This document shows positions 27,933 to 38,766 of a stretch of 64,000 nucleotides of DNA, piece by piece. The DNA comes from Spirogloea muscicola (Eukaryota > Streptophyta > Zygnematophyceae > Spirogloeales > Spirogloeaceae). The notes under the pieces are model-generated. The model saw only the letters and a list, made by a program, of their open reading frames with translations. It did not search any database and was not told the DNA's origin. The first letter of the stretch is position 1; the number at the start of each line of letters is the position of its first letter. Made by a program: the position numbers and the translations under genes. The DNA is taken from positions 1,172,322 through 1,236,321 of the forward strand of contig WELB01000008.1 of assembly GCA_009602725.1 (NCBI GenBank). The letters are read 5' to 3'.

Positions 27933-29126
27933 ATGGCGGTCCGGCGGCGGCAGCCCCAGGCGGGGGAGGCGCCGGAATTACGGCGCGGCCCGCGGCCGGC
28001 GGGCAGGTCCCCAGCGCCCCACTGCTGTTTGGCTCGTCTTGGAAGTATCAGAGCTGCGTAGCTAGTTTCTGCGCCGCTTCGCCGGACGCTCGCTCGCGAC
28101 TCCCTGAGCGTCGCCATCGGCCTCGCTGAATTGTCCGTTTCCAGACGTCGGCAGACCCTTCAGTGTGCTGGCTACTTTACATGTGCTGCACAAGCATAAT
28201 CCGGCTCACGTGAGATGGCAGGGCTGCACGTTACCAGTCAAGACCCCCGCGCAGCGGGAGCCAGCCAGTAGGAAGCTTGGGCTTGTTCGTCGACGCACTC
28301 CCTTTGCAGTGCCGTTGTCGATAGCGGTGCTGCAATGCACTTCCGAGTGACAGCTGCCATGACGGCCAAGACAAGCCAAAGCCTCCTCGTTGCCCTGAGG
28401 CAGAGCAAAGGTCAGAGCTACAGACTTTCTATCTCACAGTGTTAGCTCCGCATATGCTGCACAGTCAACTGAATAACATCACTATTGCACAAGTACTTCG
28501 CAAGCTGCTGAAGCTGCTGAATATTGTCAATCCTGGAACATGGACAGCTACATGCTTGGCCCCGACTTGACCAGTGAACTTAGGCAATGTGCAGTGATTT
28601 CTTTGCTGCTTGCTGTAAACATAAACAGAACTTGTATCCCTTGACGCTCACTGACTATACCCTAAGCTAGGCATAGCTGCCATACAGTGTCCATGGATCT
28701 CTGCAGAATGTCATTCAGATCCAGGGTCTGCAAGATGCGTATAACATGCCTACAGCAATGACGTGTGGCAAGCAGAGGAATGAAGGCAGACAGGCATCTG
28801 TGAGGATGGGGTGCTTTGGCTTGTCTCTCTGCAGACAGGTTCACTCTGCAAGCTGTAGTCGTGGCCACTGCTTGTGCAGATCACCGCAGATCGTTAGCTA
28901 TCTTGCACACATTTGGAACGTGCTGCAGCTATCGTATTAGAAGTAGGCTGGTGGCAAAGGAATACAGGCAAATGCAGGGTGCTATTGTCCAGGACAATGA
29001 GTACCATAACATAATTACTTACATCAACTGCTTTGCAGAAGAAACCTCAGGCAAGCTGATTCAGATGCAGAGGATGGAGATGACATCTGTCCTCCCTTTT
29101 GAGGCTCAATCACAGCTCCTCATGTA
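27933..29126 (+). CDS. Unrecognised small multi-exon gene (model incomplete)
   Basis: Evidence is partial. A GC-rich first exon starts at 27933 (MAVRRRQPQAGEAPELRR) with a GTCCCC donor near 28004. An internal exon at 28310-28410 has a good TTTGCAG acceptor and encodes AVVDSGAAMHFRVTAAMTAK, then SQSLLVALRQSK. A terminal exon from about 29039 ends at 29126 or earlier, depending on frame. Short pieces around 28700-28900 (NVIQIQGLQDAYN, RFTLQAVVVATACA) could be further exons, but I could not join them in one phase. The gene runs tail to tail with the MYB gene, with almost no space or a small overlap. Confidence 0.35.
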
Positions 29127-30089
29127 ATCGACACTGTGACTGTCGCCGGTGGATGTTCTTTCTGCGAAGATGCTGTCGAGCAGAGCCCGAACAGATTCAG
29201 TGGTACCTTCATCATCTGCAGCAGAGCGATCGTGGCTTCTGCTTGTAGACTGTGTACCTCGTTGGCGATTCATACTTTGCGGCTGAGAAGTTGTCAGCTC
29301 TGGTCCGCTATGACAGGGCATGTAGAAGGTGGAGAGATCTTGTGACCAGCTCAAAAGCTTCGGCAAATGGCATGGCAGAACGGCCTCCGAGTTGGCCCAA
29401 GAGGCAATTTTGTCAAACACAGCATGCGCTTCTGCATCACACACTCCTCCTGGGGACAAGGGCCTCTTACTGCACTCATTCTTTGGTGCATAGACCACCT
29501 TCCTTGCATCAGGTGGATAGATGACTCCTTCCCCTGCTGCACTTGCTGTTGCTGAGTTGCATGCAGATGTGCCTGGGGATGCTGGAGGTTGACGCATTGT
29601 GGTAGGACTATGGTCCTTGTGAGCGACTCGTTTCTCTTTCACCCTGCTGCGTTGTCTTTTGCACTTCCTGCTGTGTCCCTTTGGTGGAGGTCGCTTCTTC
29701 TTGCGCTTGCTATATTTGGAGTTCCACCAATTCTTGACCGCATTCTCAGTCCTGCCCTCAAGTTGCGAAGCAATCCAGGACCACTTGTTGCCTTTCTCTG
29801 CATGCAATTGAAGGACAACTGCCTGCTCCTCTGGGCTGAGCGGTCCTGTCCGCAGTCCTGGCCGAAGATGGTTCTCCCATCGCAAGCGGCAACTCTTGCC
29901 ATCTCGAGGAAGTGGAGGGCTGAGCTTCATGATCTTGTTAAGAAGGCTCCACATTGGTTTGGGGCCAGCCTGACGAGCATATTCTCGGAGTATTGCATCT
30001 TCGTCTGGCGTCCAAGTCCCCTTCTTTCTCGTTAGGTTTGCCTTTGATGCTGTTTTGCCCCTGCTACGGCCGCCTGTGTGCACACTCAA
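29106..30089 (-). CDS. R2R3-MYB transcription factor (main exon)
   Basis: Nuclear DNA-binding regulator. One long open exon encodes a basic lead-in (TASKANLTRKKG), repeat R2 (WTPDEDAILREYARQAG to SCRLRWENHLRP) and repeat R3 (GPLSPEEQAVVLQLHAEKG to TENAVKNWWNSKYSKRKKK). A low-complexity tail of about 200 residues follows, with no membrane segments. The spacing between the second and third Trp of R2 is about six residues longer than in typical plant R2R3 proteins (insert around MKLSPPLPRDGK). No ATG is present at the start of the frame; it opens after a stop with TTG near 30089. A 5' exon must exist, with an acceptor near 30070 (CACACAG). The likely place for it is the GC-rich block at 30650-31130. 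Target genes cannot be inferred. Confidence 0.88.
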   Translation of the reverse strand: MSVHTGGRSRGKTASKANLTRKKGTWTPDEDAILREYARQAGPKPMWSLLNKIMKLSPPLPRDGKSCRLRWENHLRPGLRTGPLSPEEQAVVLQLHAEKGNKWSWIASQLEGRTENAVKNWWNSKYSKRKKKRPPPKGHSRKCKRQRSRVKEKRVAHKDHSPTTMRQPPASPGTSACNSATASAAGEGVIYPPDARKVVYAPKNECSKRPLSPGGVCDAEAHAVFDKIASWANSEAVLPCHLPKLLSWSQDLSTFYMPCHSGPELTTSQPQSMNRQRGTQSTSRSHDRSAADDEGTTESVRALLDSIFAERTSTGDSHSVDYMRSCD

Positions 30090-31251
30090 TCGTGAGACAT
30101 GCTAGACTAATGTCAAGATTGTGAACAAAGTGTACCAGATCAGATCTTATTTGCTAATGATCCATATGTCACATCCCTGCAACATGTTCATGATACTCGA
30201 CAAACAGATCACACATAGGAAGTTGCTGGCTCTGGCAGTATTCTCTTACCATTTGGCTTTGTCATCAGATTTGTGCCGAGCTGCAATTGACTGCAGTGCC
30301 TTCTGTTCATGACATCCGAGCAGCTGATACAGGGCTTGAAGCAGGTGACATATTTTTTTATGAAGGGCGTGCTGAGATGTGCTCGAGGTTTGTTCCTTGT
30401 GTCGGCAACAGCATCAGCAGTCTGCTGCTCGTACCACAGCTTCCTTCAAGCTCATCTGCAGCTGATAGATGATGAAGTGTAATCAATCATCACTGAAGTT
30501 GCCGGCTGAATAGTGCTGAATGCAGTTGCAAGGCAATGTGCCAGACATCATTTTAGGCCGAGGTCACAAAGTTTAGCAGCAAAGAGATTTGCACTTTCGA
30601 GAGACTTGATCTGCTGGACCAGGCTCTGAGATTTCTGAGCGCCGCCTATGCTATGGTGCTGGTCGCAACCGTTCCCTCAAGCGCCTGCTGATTCTCGCAG
30701 CCGTCGTGCGGCGCACCGGCATTGTCCTTCGTGGTGGCGGCGGCCTGCCGCTCGCTGCACACACCCGCGAGCGCCGGCGGCAGCGACGGCGGGGGCGGCG
30801 GCGGGTGGCCGGGCCACGTCCTGGCCTGGCATGGGCTGGCCAGGAACTCACAGTGGAGCCTTATGACTTCATTAAATCCCTGCAGCTGGACCAAGTTACC
30901 GTCACCAGGAAGGCGACAGCCACGATAACTACCATCACGGTGAAGCCAGAGGCCAGCTCCCACCACCGCCGAGTTGGTGTGGCAATGAGACGCCCCCCAC
31001 AACGGCATCGAGCCTCCCTGTCGTCGAGCTCCGTTGCCGCCCCCAGCACTCCGCGCCTTGGCTGCTCCGCCGCCACAATGGCGGAAGCTTGCCTCTCCTG
31101 AGCGGCCGTGCCGCGAAGTCTGCTCGCCCTCGAGCCTATGCTCTTGCAAACTGTCCGTAGGAGTTGATGAGAGGTGCCTCGGCGGGCCCTGTCAGCCTGC
31201 CTGCCTGGCACTGAAGCACCGCTCAGCTGCAAACATCACACTCTGTGGAAC
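30090..31251. promoter_or_regulatory. Putative bidirectional promoter and MYB first exon / intron
   Basis: 30090-30640 looks intronic and AT-richer. 30650-31130 is a GC-rich island with open frames on both strands; a minus-strand candidate first exon begins MPGQDVARPPAAAPAVAAAG near 30830, with a GTGTGT donor. ADAL starts at 31252 on the other strand. I infer a shared promoter around 30850-31250. No repeat copies are present. Confidence 0.4.
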
Positions 31252-34200
31252 ATGAGCTTGACGGAGAGTGCCGCTGCTACTCTCTTTTGCTACGAGGAGT
31301 GGCTCCCATACTGCTTGGCATTACCGAAGATTGAGCTGCACGCACACCTCAATGGCTCTATACGTGATTCAACCATAAGGTATAATACCTGATGATACTG
31401 CTTGCAGCTCCAGTACAAAGCGTAGTTCATGCATTGCATGGCCCATACAGAAGGTCACGCAGGAATCTTGCTGGTCACCACGCCTCACTTGAAAGTCAAG
31501 CCACTCCTTTCCGTCACCCTGCGGTGTGTGAACAAGGTTGCCACTAGCAAGCATCTCAAGACTCCGCGATGTCTCAGCAACTACTGCAATTGTTGATGTG
31601 ACAGAGATCTGGCTTCACGTTGCTCTGAGCCGTTTGCTGATGATGCTCACAAGTTGACAAAACGAGGTAGGAAAGCCAAAGATCAGGCAAATTGGCTATT
31701 GTAGAATCCTGTTGCTTGCGTGATCCACCTCAGATTTCCAACATGAGAGCAATCCTTTATGTCATCAGCTTAGAAGTTGTACATTCTGTGACATTGTGCG
31801 TGATCTCAGGAGACAGAAGCTTGGCTGAATGCTTCAAGCTTTTTGACCTTATTCACAAGTTGACCACCAACCATGAGATCATTACGCGCATAGCTCAGGA
31901 GGTACACCACAAGCACTGTGAAAGTGGTAGAGATGGTTTCCAATTTCACCATAAGTTTCATATCTCGACTTCTGAATGGTGGCTCACAAGCTATTTTGTT
32001 GATTAGCATATGTGCACTTTGCATAATGTGTGACCAAGTTTTAGGTGGTTGAGGACTTTGCTGCAGACAATGTGATATATCTGGAAATACGTACAACACC
32101 CAAGGTACATCACCTTGCTGCACCTTGTCACCTCTCATCTTAGCAGATGCTCAAACTTGTGGCTTATGATTAGCTTCTTGTCACTTCTATATCCAGCAGG
32201 GGACCTCAAGTTCGCTAAAGCATCTTAGCCAGAATAAGCATCACCACTGTGGCATTTCCTGCAGCCATCCACCATACCTTTATTGGCAGGTGCCATTGCT
32301 GGAAATCTCAGATTTTAAGGAAATCTGGAGTATTTCTTAGCATTCTCACTTCCAGGAAAAGCTTCGTGAACACCTGCCAAGATATCAGCATCTGATGCTT
32401 AGAAAGTGTTTCCAGATCCTTTCTTTATCTATACCTGCGAGTCTCCCTCTTCTCTCATCTGCAGAGCAGTCCAGAACGGCAGATTACAAAGAAGTCATAC
32501 ATTGAAGCTGTCCTTGCTGGTCTTCGTGGTGGCATATCAAGTATGTCATCAAGAGACTGCAGCTCCTCAACAGCAGTTGGCCATGAGGATTCGCTGGGCA
32601 TACCCCGTGAAACCAAGATGGATATACAAGTGCAACTGCTGCTAAGCATTGACCGGAGAGAAAGTGCAGATGCGGCCATGGAAACGGTCTGTTTCTGCTT
32701 CCCTACAAAGTACAATAATTTGCCTCTATCTGCATCAATCAACCAATTAATGATTTGACTTTGATCTTGCTACGAGCACATGTATGTCGCACAGGTCAGA
32801 CTGGCTGACGAGTATCGCGACAGGGGTGTCGCAGGCGTAGACTTGTCTGGCAATCCATCTGTGGGAAACTGGTAAGAACTTGAGCCTACACTGTCTACTG
32901 ATGTCGTGCCACCCTACAAATTGTCATTCTCAACCAACTACTTGTCTTCAATCACAGGGGAACATTTCTGCCAGCCCTCCTCTGGGCTCGTGAACACAGG
33001 CTCCCAGTCACACTTCATTGTGGCGAGGTCAGACCTCCAATCTGCAACCAGTGCTGTTTAATGGGACAACAAGATATCAGACTCAAGCTATCTTTGTTAT
33101 TGTGAATCTACCATTCAATCCCATCTGTAACTATCAATTGAGCTGATGTCACTGAGCTCCATAAGCTCTTGGCTCAAGGCCAAATGCCTTTTCAGGTGCC
33201 AAATGCAGAAGAGGTCAGAGCAATGTTGGCCTTCAAGCCTGAGAGGGTTGGTCACGTTTGCTGCCTGGAGGAGGCCGAGTGGGCAGCTCTTTTGACGTCA
33301 AATATTCCGGTCTGCATAATTGCTGATTTTTGTGAAGTTGCTGAACGTGTCCACTTCATCGTATTAATAAGACACGTTGTGCATGCTGGCAGTATATGCA
33401 GATTGCCATTTCGTTGGTCGGTCTGCTTCCTGAAGCACCTATTGTTCACGTGGCTTTTGACACAGGTGGAGATTTGCCTAACTTCAAACATCATGACTGA
33501 GAGCGTCAGATCATATTCCAGCCATCACTTTGGTAGGTCCTATCAGGTTTTCTACACTACATCAGTCACAGGAAGGCATAAGAAGTACAATGATCTATGC
33601 AGCGGCATCTTACTGAAGTTTAAAAATAGTTGCCTCTATTGCTGCCCGTGCCTTTCCTCCAGTTGATATGTACAAAGTTGGTCATCCCACCATAATCTGC
33701 ACGGACGACTGTGGTGTCTTCTCCACCTACTTGTCTCGGGAATATGCCCTGGCTGCAGCAGCTTTCAGTGAGTCAGCTTTACCACCAACTTCTTCCTCTT
33801 GCTTCCGACTTGCTCCAGGTCCCCAAGTTGGCCTGTCTGACTTGCATGGACTTACAAACGTAAAGGCCCCTCCAGCCGTACTTTCACCCCGCTTTCGCCC
33901 TGCTTCCTTAGCCCATTGCACTTCCATTGCTGTTTGCATGTCCAGTGGATTGGCTCGGCATAGCCTCCCTTTTCTATCATGTGCATTTGTGCCGCTTCAC
34001 TTTCTTCTCCTCCTATAAGGAAATTTCTATTTGACCAGCTTGACTTCACAGAGCAAAGTCACAAGCAGTCTTGTGTCTCCATCAAATTCTCAATGGTCTT
34101 CATTCTCATTCGGCTTATGCGAAATGCCATTGTCAGACCTCAACAAGCAAGACCTCGAGGAACTTGCCTTGCGCTCTGTGGATTATGTGTTTGCACCTTC

Positions 34201-34261
34201 ATCAATCAAGCAACAACTTCATCTCAAGGTTCAGGCCAGGCTGAAGAGACTGAAGCTGTAG
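31252..34261 (+). CDS. ADAL: N6-methyl-AMP deaminase (adenosine deaminase-like, ADAL/MAPDA)
   Basis: Cytosolic zinc hydrolase that converts N6-methyl-AMP to IMP, clearing methylated nucleotides from RNA turnover. Eleven exons: 31252-31379, 31605-31666, 31810-31901, 32045-32104, 32465-32686, 32795-32871, 32958-33027, 33196-33309, 33466-33532, 33663-33767, 34137-34261. They give 373 residues in phase (human ADAL 355). Metal and catalytic motifs are complete: LPKIELHAHLNGS (His30, His32), GVDLSGNPSVGNW, TLHCGE (His234, Glu237), ERVGHVCC (His257) and IICTDDCGVFST (Asp312, Asp313). LSREYALAAAAF and the C-terminal helix VDYVFAPSSIK are typical of the ADAL branch. An insert rich in Ser (SSMSSRDCSSSTAVG, exon 5) is longer than in the human protein. 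An upstream in-frame ATG at 31174 would add 26 residues, but 31252 fits the family better. Divergent from the MYB gene. Confidence 0.95.
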
Positions 34262-34344
34262 TATCTTCTGCAAGTAGTAAGGACATCTAGCTTGCCCTTA
34301 CAGATTGCGAATAAGCAATACTCAATACTCTACTCGCAGCAGTA

Positions 34345-34630
34345 ATTAGTGTAGTGAGCGCAGCTGGAGTAGATACGTCATATGCCTGAGTGGGCCCATA
34401 ATCTGTGGAGTTTCTGAGCTTCCAGATTGATTAGTGGCACTGATTCCACCAGTCTGGCCATATCAGAAGTACGAACAAAATTGAAGAGATTGATATCTGA
34501 ATTTTGATATGGCCAAGACTGGTGAAACCAGTGCTATTTATATATCTGGAAGCTCAGAACCTCGACAGATTATGGGCCCACTCGGGTAATATGACATGTC
34601 TTCTCGAGCTGCGCTCATCACAAGAGGCTA
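34345..34630. repeat. Long imperfect hairpin 1 (arms of about 130 bases)
   Basis: Bases from about 34348 to 34478 pair with 34500 to 34628. Matching blocks include GTGGGCCCATAATCTGT with its complement, TCTGAGCTTCCAGAT, CACCAGTCT, GGCCATATCA and GAGCGCAGCT. By eye about 85% of positions pair over a short AT-rich loop. It could be a foldback transposon or a small-RNA precursor. No coding frame crosses it. Confidence 0.85.
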
Positions 34631-34655
34631 GCCCTCCTTGGTGTATCCTTTTGGA

Positions 34656-34739
34656 CAGTTAAAAAAAGAATTACTACCAGGTTTGCACCAAATATTGTCT
34701 ATAATTGGTGCAAACCTGACTAGTAATTCTTCTTTGAAC
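34656..34739. repeat. Hairpin 2 (arms of about 35 bases)
   Basis: GAATTACTACCAGGTTTGCA pairs with TGCAAACCTGACTAGTAATTC around a loop of about 13 bases. Only a few mismatches are seen. It starts about 25 bases after hairpin 1. Confidence 0.85.
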
Positions 34740-34751
34740 CCTCAGGCCCGG

Positions 34752-34846
34752 AATCTACGGTGGTGCCAAGTATTTCTGGTTTGCCAGGCATAGTTTCAAC
34801 TTGCGGCTTGTCAAATTAATATTGCTTGGCACCACCTATAGGTCAC
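34752..34846. repeat. Hairpin 3 (12-base perfect stem base, looser upper stem)
   Basis: GGTGGTGCCAAG pairs perfectly with CTTGGCACCACC. The inner part pairs weakly. It follows hairpin 2 directly. Confidence 0.7.
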
Positions 34847-35249
34847 ATTTACTGGTCAATATCTCATTGAAAGATTGCCCAATCTGCAGCAGTCTCTGGC
34901 ATCTGAATATTCTGAACCGGGAGAATCGTCAGTAGCGACACCCTTGCAGATCAAGAGGTGTCAAATACTAGACTTCACTAGTTTCCTGCACATTGCTCAT
35001 CCTGCGTATTCAGATTGATCAACCATGTAGACCTCCCAGTACATCTTGCAGTTGCACAACCTCAACAAACGAAAGTGTCTGCAGTCCCAACTCTTAAGGA
35101 GTGGCTACGTTCAGAGCACACCTTGCAGGCCTAAGCTATGCGTGCTTGGAAAAGGCAGCTCCCGTGTCCACCTGAAAATAGGCTAGGCAGTTAGGTGGAG
35201 GTCAGCAAGATAATTGTATAGGAGAGGAATTGCCACTCTGACTATGCCA
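34847..35249. other. Non-coding stretch after the hairpins
   Basis: No gene or repeat is recognised in this part of the ADAL-AlkB tail-to-tail interval. Confidence 0.4.
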
Positions 35250-35520
35250 CAACCGAGCAGGGAATATTCCTGAGGGCAACCTAGGGCGTCAAAGGAGCTG
35301 AGAAGTCACAAGAATGCAGACCTTGGCAGTCCAAGCAGTTAGGAGCAAGAAGGCCAGCACGAAGATCGCACAGGAATGAGCCCTCACTGTTGCGCAAATG
35401 CACATTGCAACCATTGAGCAGGGAATCTGCCTGAGAGGCAACCTAGGGCAAGAATAAAGAGCTGAAAAGCCACAACATGGCAGGCCTTGGCAGGACAAGC
35501 TCAGCTAGCAGAAGGTGGCA
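35250..35520. repeat. Imperfect direct repeat pair, about 100 bases each
   Basis: The segment starting near 35250 (GAGCAGGGAATATTCCTGAG) recurs near 35408 (GAGCAGGGAATCTGCCTGAG). Shared downstream text includes GGCAACCTAGGGC, GAGCTGA and CCTTGGCAG. The copies differ at perhaps one base in five, so the duplication is not recent. Confidence 0.75.
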
Positions 35521-35929
35521 CAATAGACAGGCTTGAAGATGAGCACTACACACCTGCACGTGCCTGAATGTAGCCAGCCACTCTGCTCCAGCGCCCTTTC
35601 TCGCCAAGGGCATTGCAGAGGCGAGAACAGGAGACAGCACTGCACTAAGACAACCAAGAACAACTCGGGCTCGTGATGTTGGCTGCCATTGAGCTACTGA
35701 CTGTGTAAAACTACACAGCTGGGTGAAGTACAAGCAGAATGGACACTCTGATGCCCTCAATGAAGGGTGTGCCTAGCCACTTATGCACTTGCGAAGCTGC
35801 TGCACTTTCCAGCTGTTGTGCCTCGAGAACAGGCTGAGCACTCACCGTCAATACTCCATGACACAAGTGTGTGCTGTGCCTCCCTCTTCCATGCACAGGG
35901 CAAGTCAAGCGGTGTCACTGCGGGGCAGC

Positions 35930-38031
35930 TCACGAAAGCACATCATGCTGGCGGAATGTAAAGTTGAGCCTGCCAGGAGCCATGCGCAGGCCTGCTGGGC
36001 GGGTGCTGGGCCGCACGCCGCGCGTGCCATGATACATAAGCCGCGACTCCCCTCCAAACACGACCACATCGCCACTCTGGAGAAGAATCTCTCTCTCCCT
36101 GTTCAAATACATTGATTGGCCAACATTTGAGCTATGAAGATCCTGAAAGGTGAATATCATTCCAGCTACTGACAGTGCCCGCACATCTTAAGTCATCTTA
36201 CTCAAGCACCCAAGCAGCCACTGGAGCAGTGGAGAAGGATCCTGAAGGAGGTACTCACGGGTTGTGGGCTGCATCGCCGTCGACTGAGTCGCTCTGTGCC
36301 TCCCTAGTAACCTTAACCATGACTCCACTTTTACGCCGGCTCAGAGGAGGCAGACGGCGAAAGAAGAAGGTCATGCTGTCCCCAATGCTCACGCTCACCT
36401 GCATAAGGCCACGTCCAGGGAACGCAACCATGACGTGTTGGGGCAAGCAGTACTGATACTTAATTAAGCGCGACTTCAGTGAGGTCAAGCTCAGGGCAGG
36501 TGCTCTGCGAGGACAACAGCATAGGCTGGAGCACACGTGCAGAAAGAGTGGCGCAGGCATTTACCACGGGCTTGGCCTGCGTGTCGTCCAGATCTTGATG
36601 GCCGCCTAGCCCGATTACACCCAGCTCTGCCGCATGCACCTGATACATTGCAAGCAGATTCCGCCAACATTCAATGTGCAATCTTCAGGTGCTGATTGGC
36701 CAAGCTTCAGAGCGACAGCTAGCGACTAGAGGAATCCGCAAAGGAATCCGCAATGAGTGCAGATGCTTAAAGATCTACATGCTGCAGTGTCGCAAGGGTG
36801 GCTGCCTCAGGGCTCTGAAGTCAAGTGCTCACAGGGTAGTAGTTGACGAGGCAAATGTCCGGGTCGTATGTGGAGCCCATCGTAACGGGGGTCAGCGAGT
36901 GCGCCTCCTTGGCCAGAGACTGCGCCAGCTCAACCAGCCACAGCGGCAGGCGCGCCGCCTCAGGGTCGAGGGCGAAGCGCGACCCGTCCCTCCTCGACCG
37001 CCAGCACACCTGACCACAAAAGAAGGTTCGCGTGTCAGTGTTGGCCCAGCTCAAGCAGCTTGTTGGAAAAAGGGCAGCTTTGGGCTGCTGCCAATGCAAA
37101 CCATTTCGGGGCGTCCACTGTTAACAACATAGCGACAAGCTAGATTGCCTGACAGCAAGTGCTACCAGGTGGAACTCCAATTATAGGCAGTCCAGTCGTG
37201 CAGGATGTGGAAACACACCGAGTATAGGTGGTATTTGCGTCCACCGGCAGTCGTCGGTCGTCCGAAACGCGGCGCCAGGGCCTGGGCTGCATGCACCAAA
37301 CGCTGCTGAACGTCCAGGCCTAGCCGGTGCTTCATGAGCACCATCCTGCGCGGCGGCCGCAGCAGCTGGTGAGCATACAGTGAGCTGCACCTCCCATAAA
37401 AGAAGACAATGGCGAGGTCTTGCATAGCGACAGAGCACAACTGATATGCTCTATCAAGAAACTCGCTTTCTCAATGGTCAGCAGTCGTGAGGTGGAGAGC
37501 AGGCATATGATTGCCAATAGTAACTGATGGCGACGGTCGACCCTAAACCAGGGGCACCTTGCGCAGCAGAGAGGAGCGGCTGCCCCATCGAAGCTGTGGC
37601 CATCGCGTCGCTCACCCTGGCTGGAGGACGACCAGGGCAGGCCGGGGAGCGGCGGCGCGGTCGAGCGCGATGCTGCTGCCCAGCGGGGAGATGCGGGCCT
37701 GCGCCAGGGGCTCCGGCGTGAGGAGGTCGATGGCCACCGCCGGGCCCGGCAGCACCTTGCCGTACCGGCGCGGCCGCTTCGCGCCGCCGTCGCCGCCGCC
37801 GCCGGGCTCCGCGGCCGAGCTCGAGTGGGACTGCAGACGAGGCGGTGGGAGTCGCGCGTCCGCCTGGTCCTGGCAGCGGCCTCTGTCGGGCTCCTCATCC
37901 ACCGCTGCGAGTGGCGTGAGCTCGTGCGGCGGCCGAGCATGCCCGGCGGCCGCCACCGACGGCGCGGCGGCTGCCTCCACGGCCTCAAGGACGCCGCCGC
38001 CGCCGTCACCGTCGCAGTCGCGCGGCCGAGC
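35930..38031 (-). CDS. AlkB-family 2-oxoglutarate/Fe(II) dioxygenase (5' end in gap)
   Basis: Oxidative demethylase of nucleic acids, using Fe(II), 2-oxoglutarate and oxygen. Six exons: 37616 into the gap, 37219-37345, 36833-37009, 36565-36639, 36259-36398, 35930-36098. They join in phase and give about 367 visible residues. Recognisable parts: MVLMKHRLGLDVQQRLVHAA (start of the AlkB core), ICLVNYYP, the iron motif GGHQDLDD (HxD), VSVSIGDSMTFFFRRL, LLQSGDVVVFGGESRLMYHG (second iron His), and the terminal RLNFTFRQ with its 2-oxoglutarate-binding Arg. All expected ligands are present. The HQD and GGESRLMYHG motifs place it with bacterial AlkB and plant ALKBH1-like proteins; the substrate (DNA, tRNA or mRNA) cannot be read. 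The N-terminus is acidic, Gly/Ala-rich and disordered-looking, and its start codon is in the assembly gap. It faces RlmN head to head. Confidence 0.93.
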
Positions 38032-38766
38032 NNNNNNNNNNNNNNNNNNNNNNNNNNNNNNNNNNNNNNNNNNNNNNNNNNNNNNNNNNNNNNNNNNNNN
38101 NNNNNNNNNNNNNNNNNNNNNNNNNNNNNNNNNNNNNNNNNNNNNNNNNNNNNNNNNNNNNNNNNNNNNNNNNNNNNNNNNNNNNNNNNNNNNNNNNNNN
38201 NNNNNNNNNNNNNNNNNNNNNNNNNNNNNNNNNNNNNNNNNNNNNNNNNNNNNNNNNNNNNNNNNNNNNNNNNNNNNNNNNNNNNNNNNNNNNNNNNNNN
38301 NNNNNNNNNNNNNNNNNNNNNNNNNNNNNNNNNNNNNNNNNNNNNNNNNNNNNNNNNNNNNNNNNNNNNNNNNNNNNNNNNNNNNNNNNNNNNNNNNNNN
38401 NNNNNNNNNNNNNNNNNNNNNNNNNNNNNNNNNNNNNNNNNNNNNNNNNNNNNNNNNNNNNNNNNNNNNNNNNNNNNNNNNNNNNNNNNNNNNNNNNNNN
38501 NNNNNNNNNNNNNNNNNNNNNNNNNNNNNNNNNNNNNNNNNNNNNNNNNNNNNNNNNNNNNNNNNNNNNNNNNNNNNNNNNNNNNNNNNNNNNNNNNNNN
38601 NNNNNNNNNNNNNNNNNNNNNNNNNNNNNNNNNNNNNNNNNNNNNNNNNNNNNNNNNNNNNNNNNNNNNNNNNNNNNNNNNNNNNNNNNNNNNNNNNNNN
38701 NNNNNNNNNNNNNNNNNNNNNNNNNNNNNNNNNNNNNNNNNNNNNNNNNNNNNNNNNNNNNNNNNN
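38032..38766. other. Assembly gap of 735 N
   Basis: Unknown bases. The gap holds the start codons of both the AlkB gene (-) and the RlmN gene (+), and their shared promoter. GCC/CGC repeats at its right edge suggest that a GC-rich simple repeat broke the assembly. Confidence 0.99.

Noticed and set aside
35289-35760. Two hydrophobic minus-strand frames as small membrane proteins
   Set aside because: They fall on the direct repeat pair, lack splice or promoter context, and diverge without keeping a common frame.
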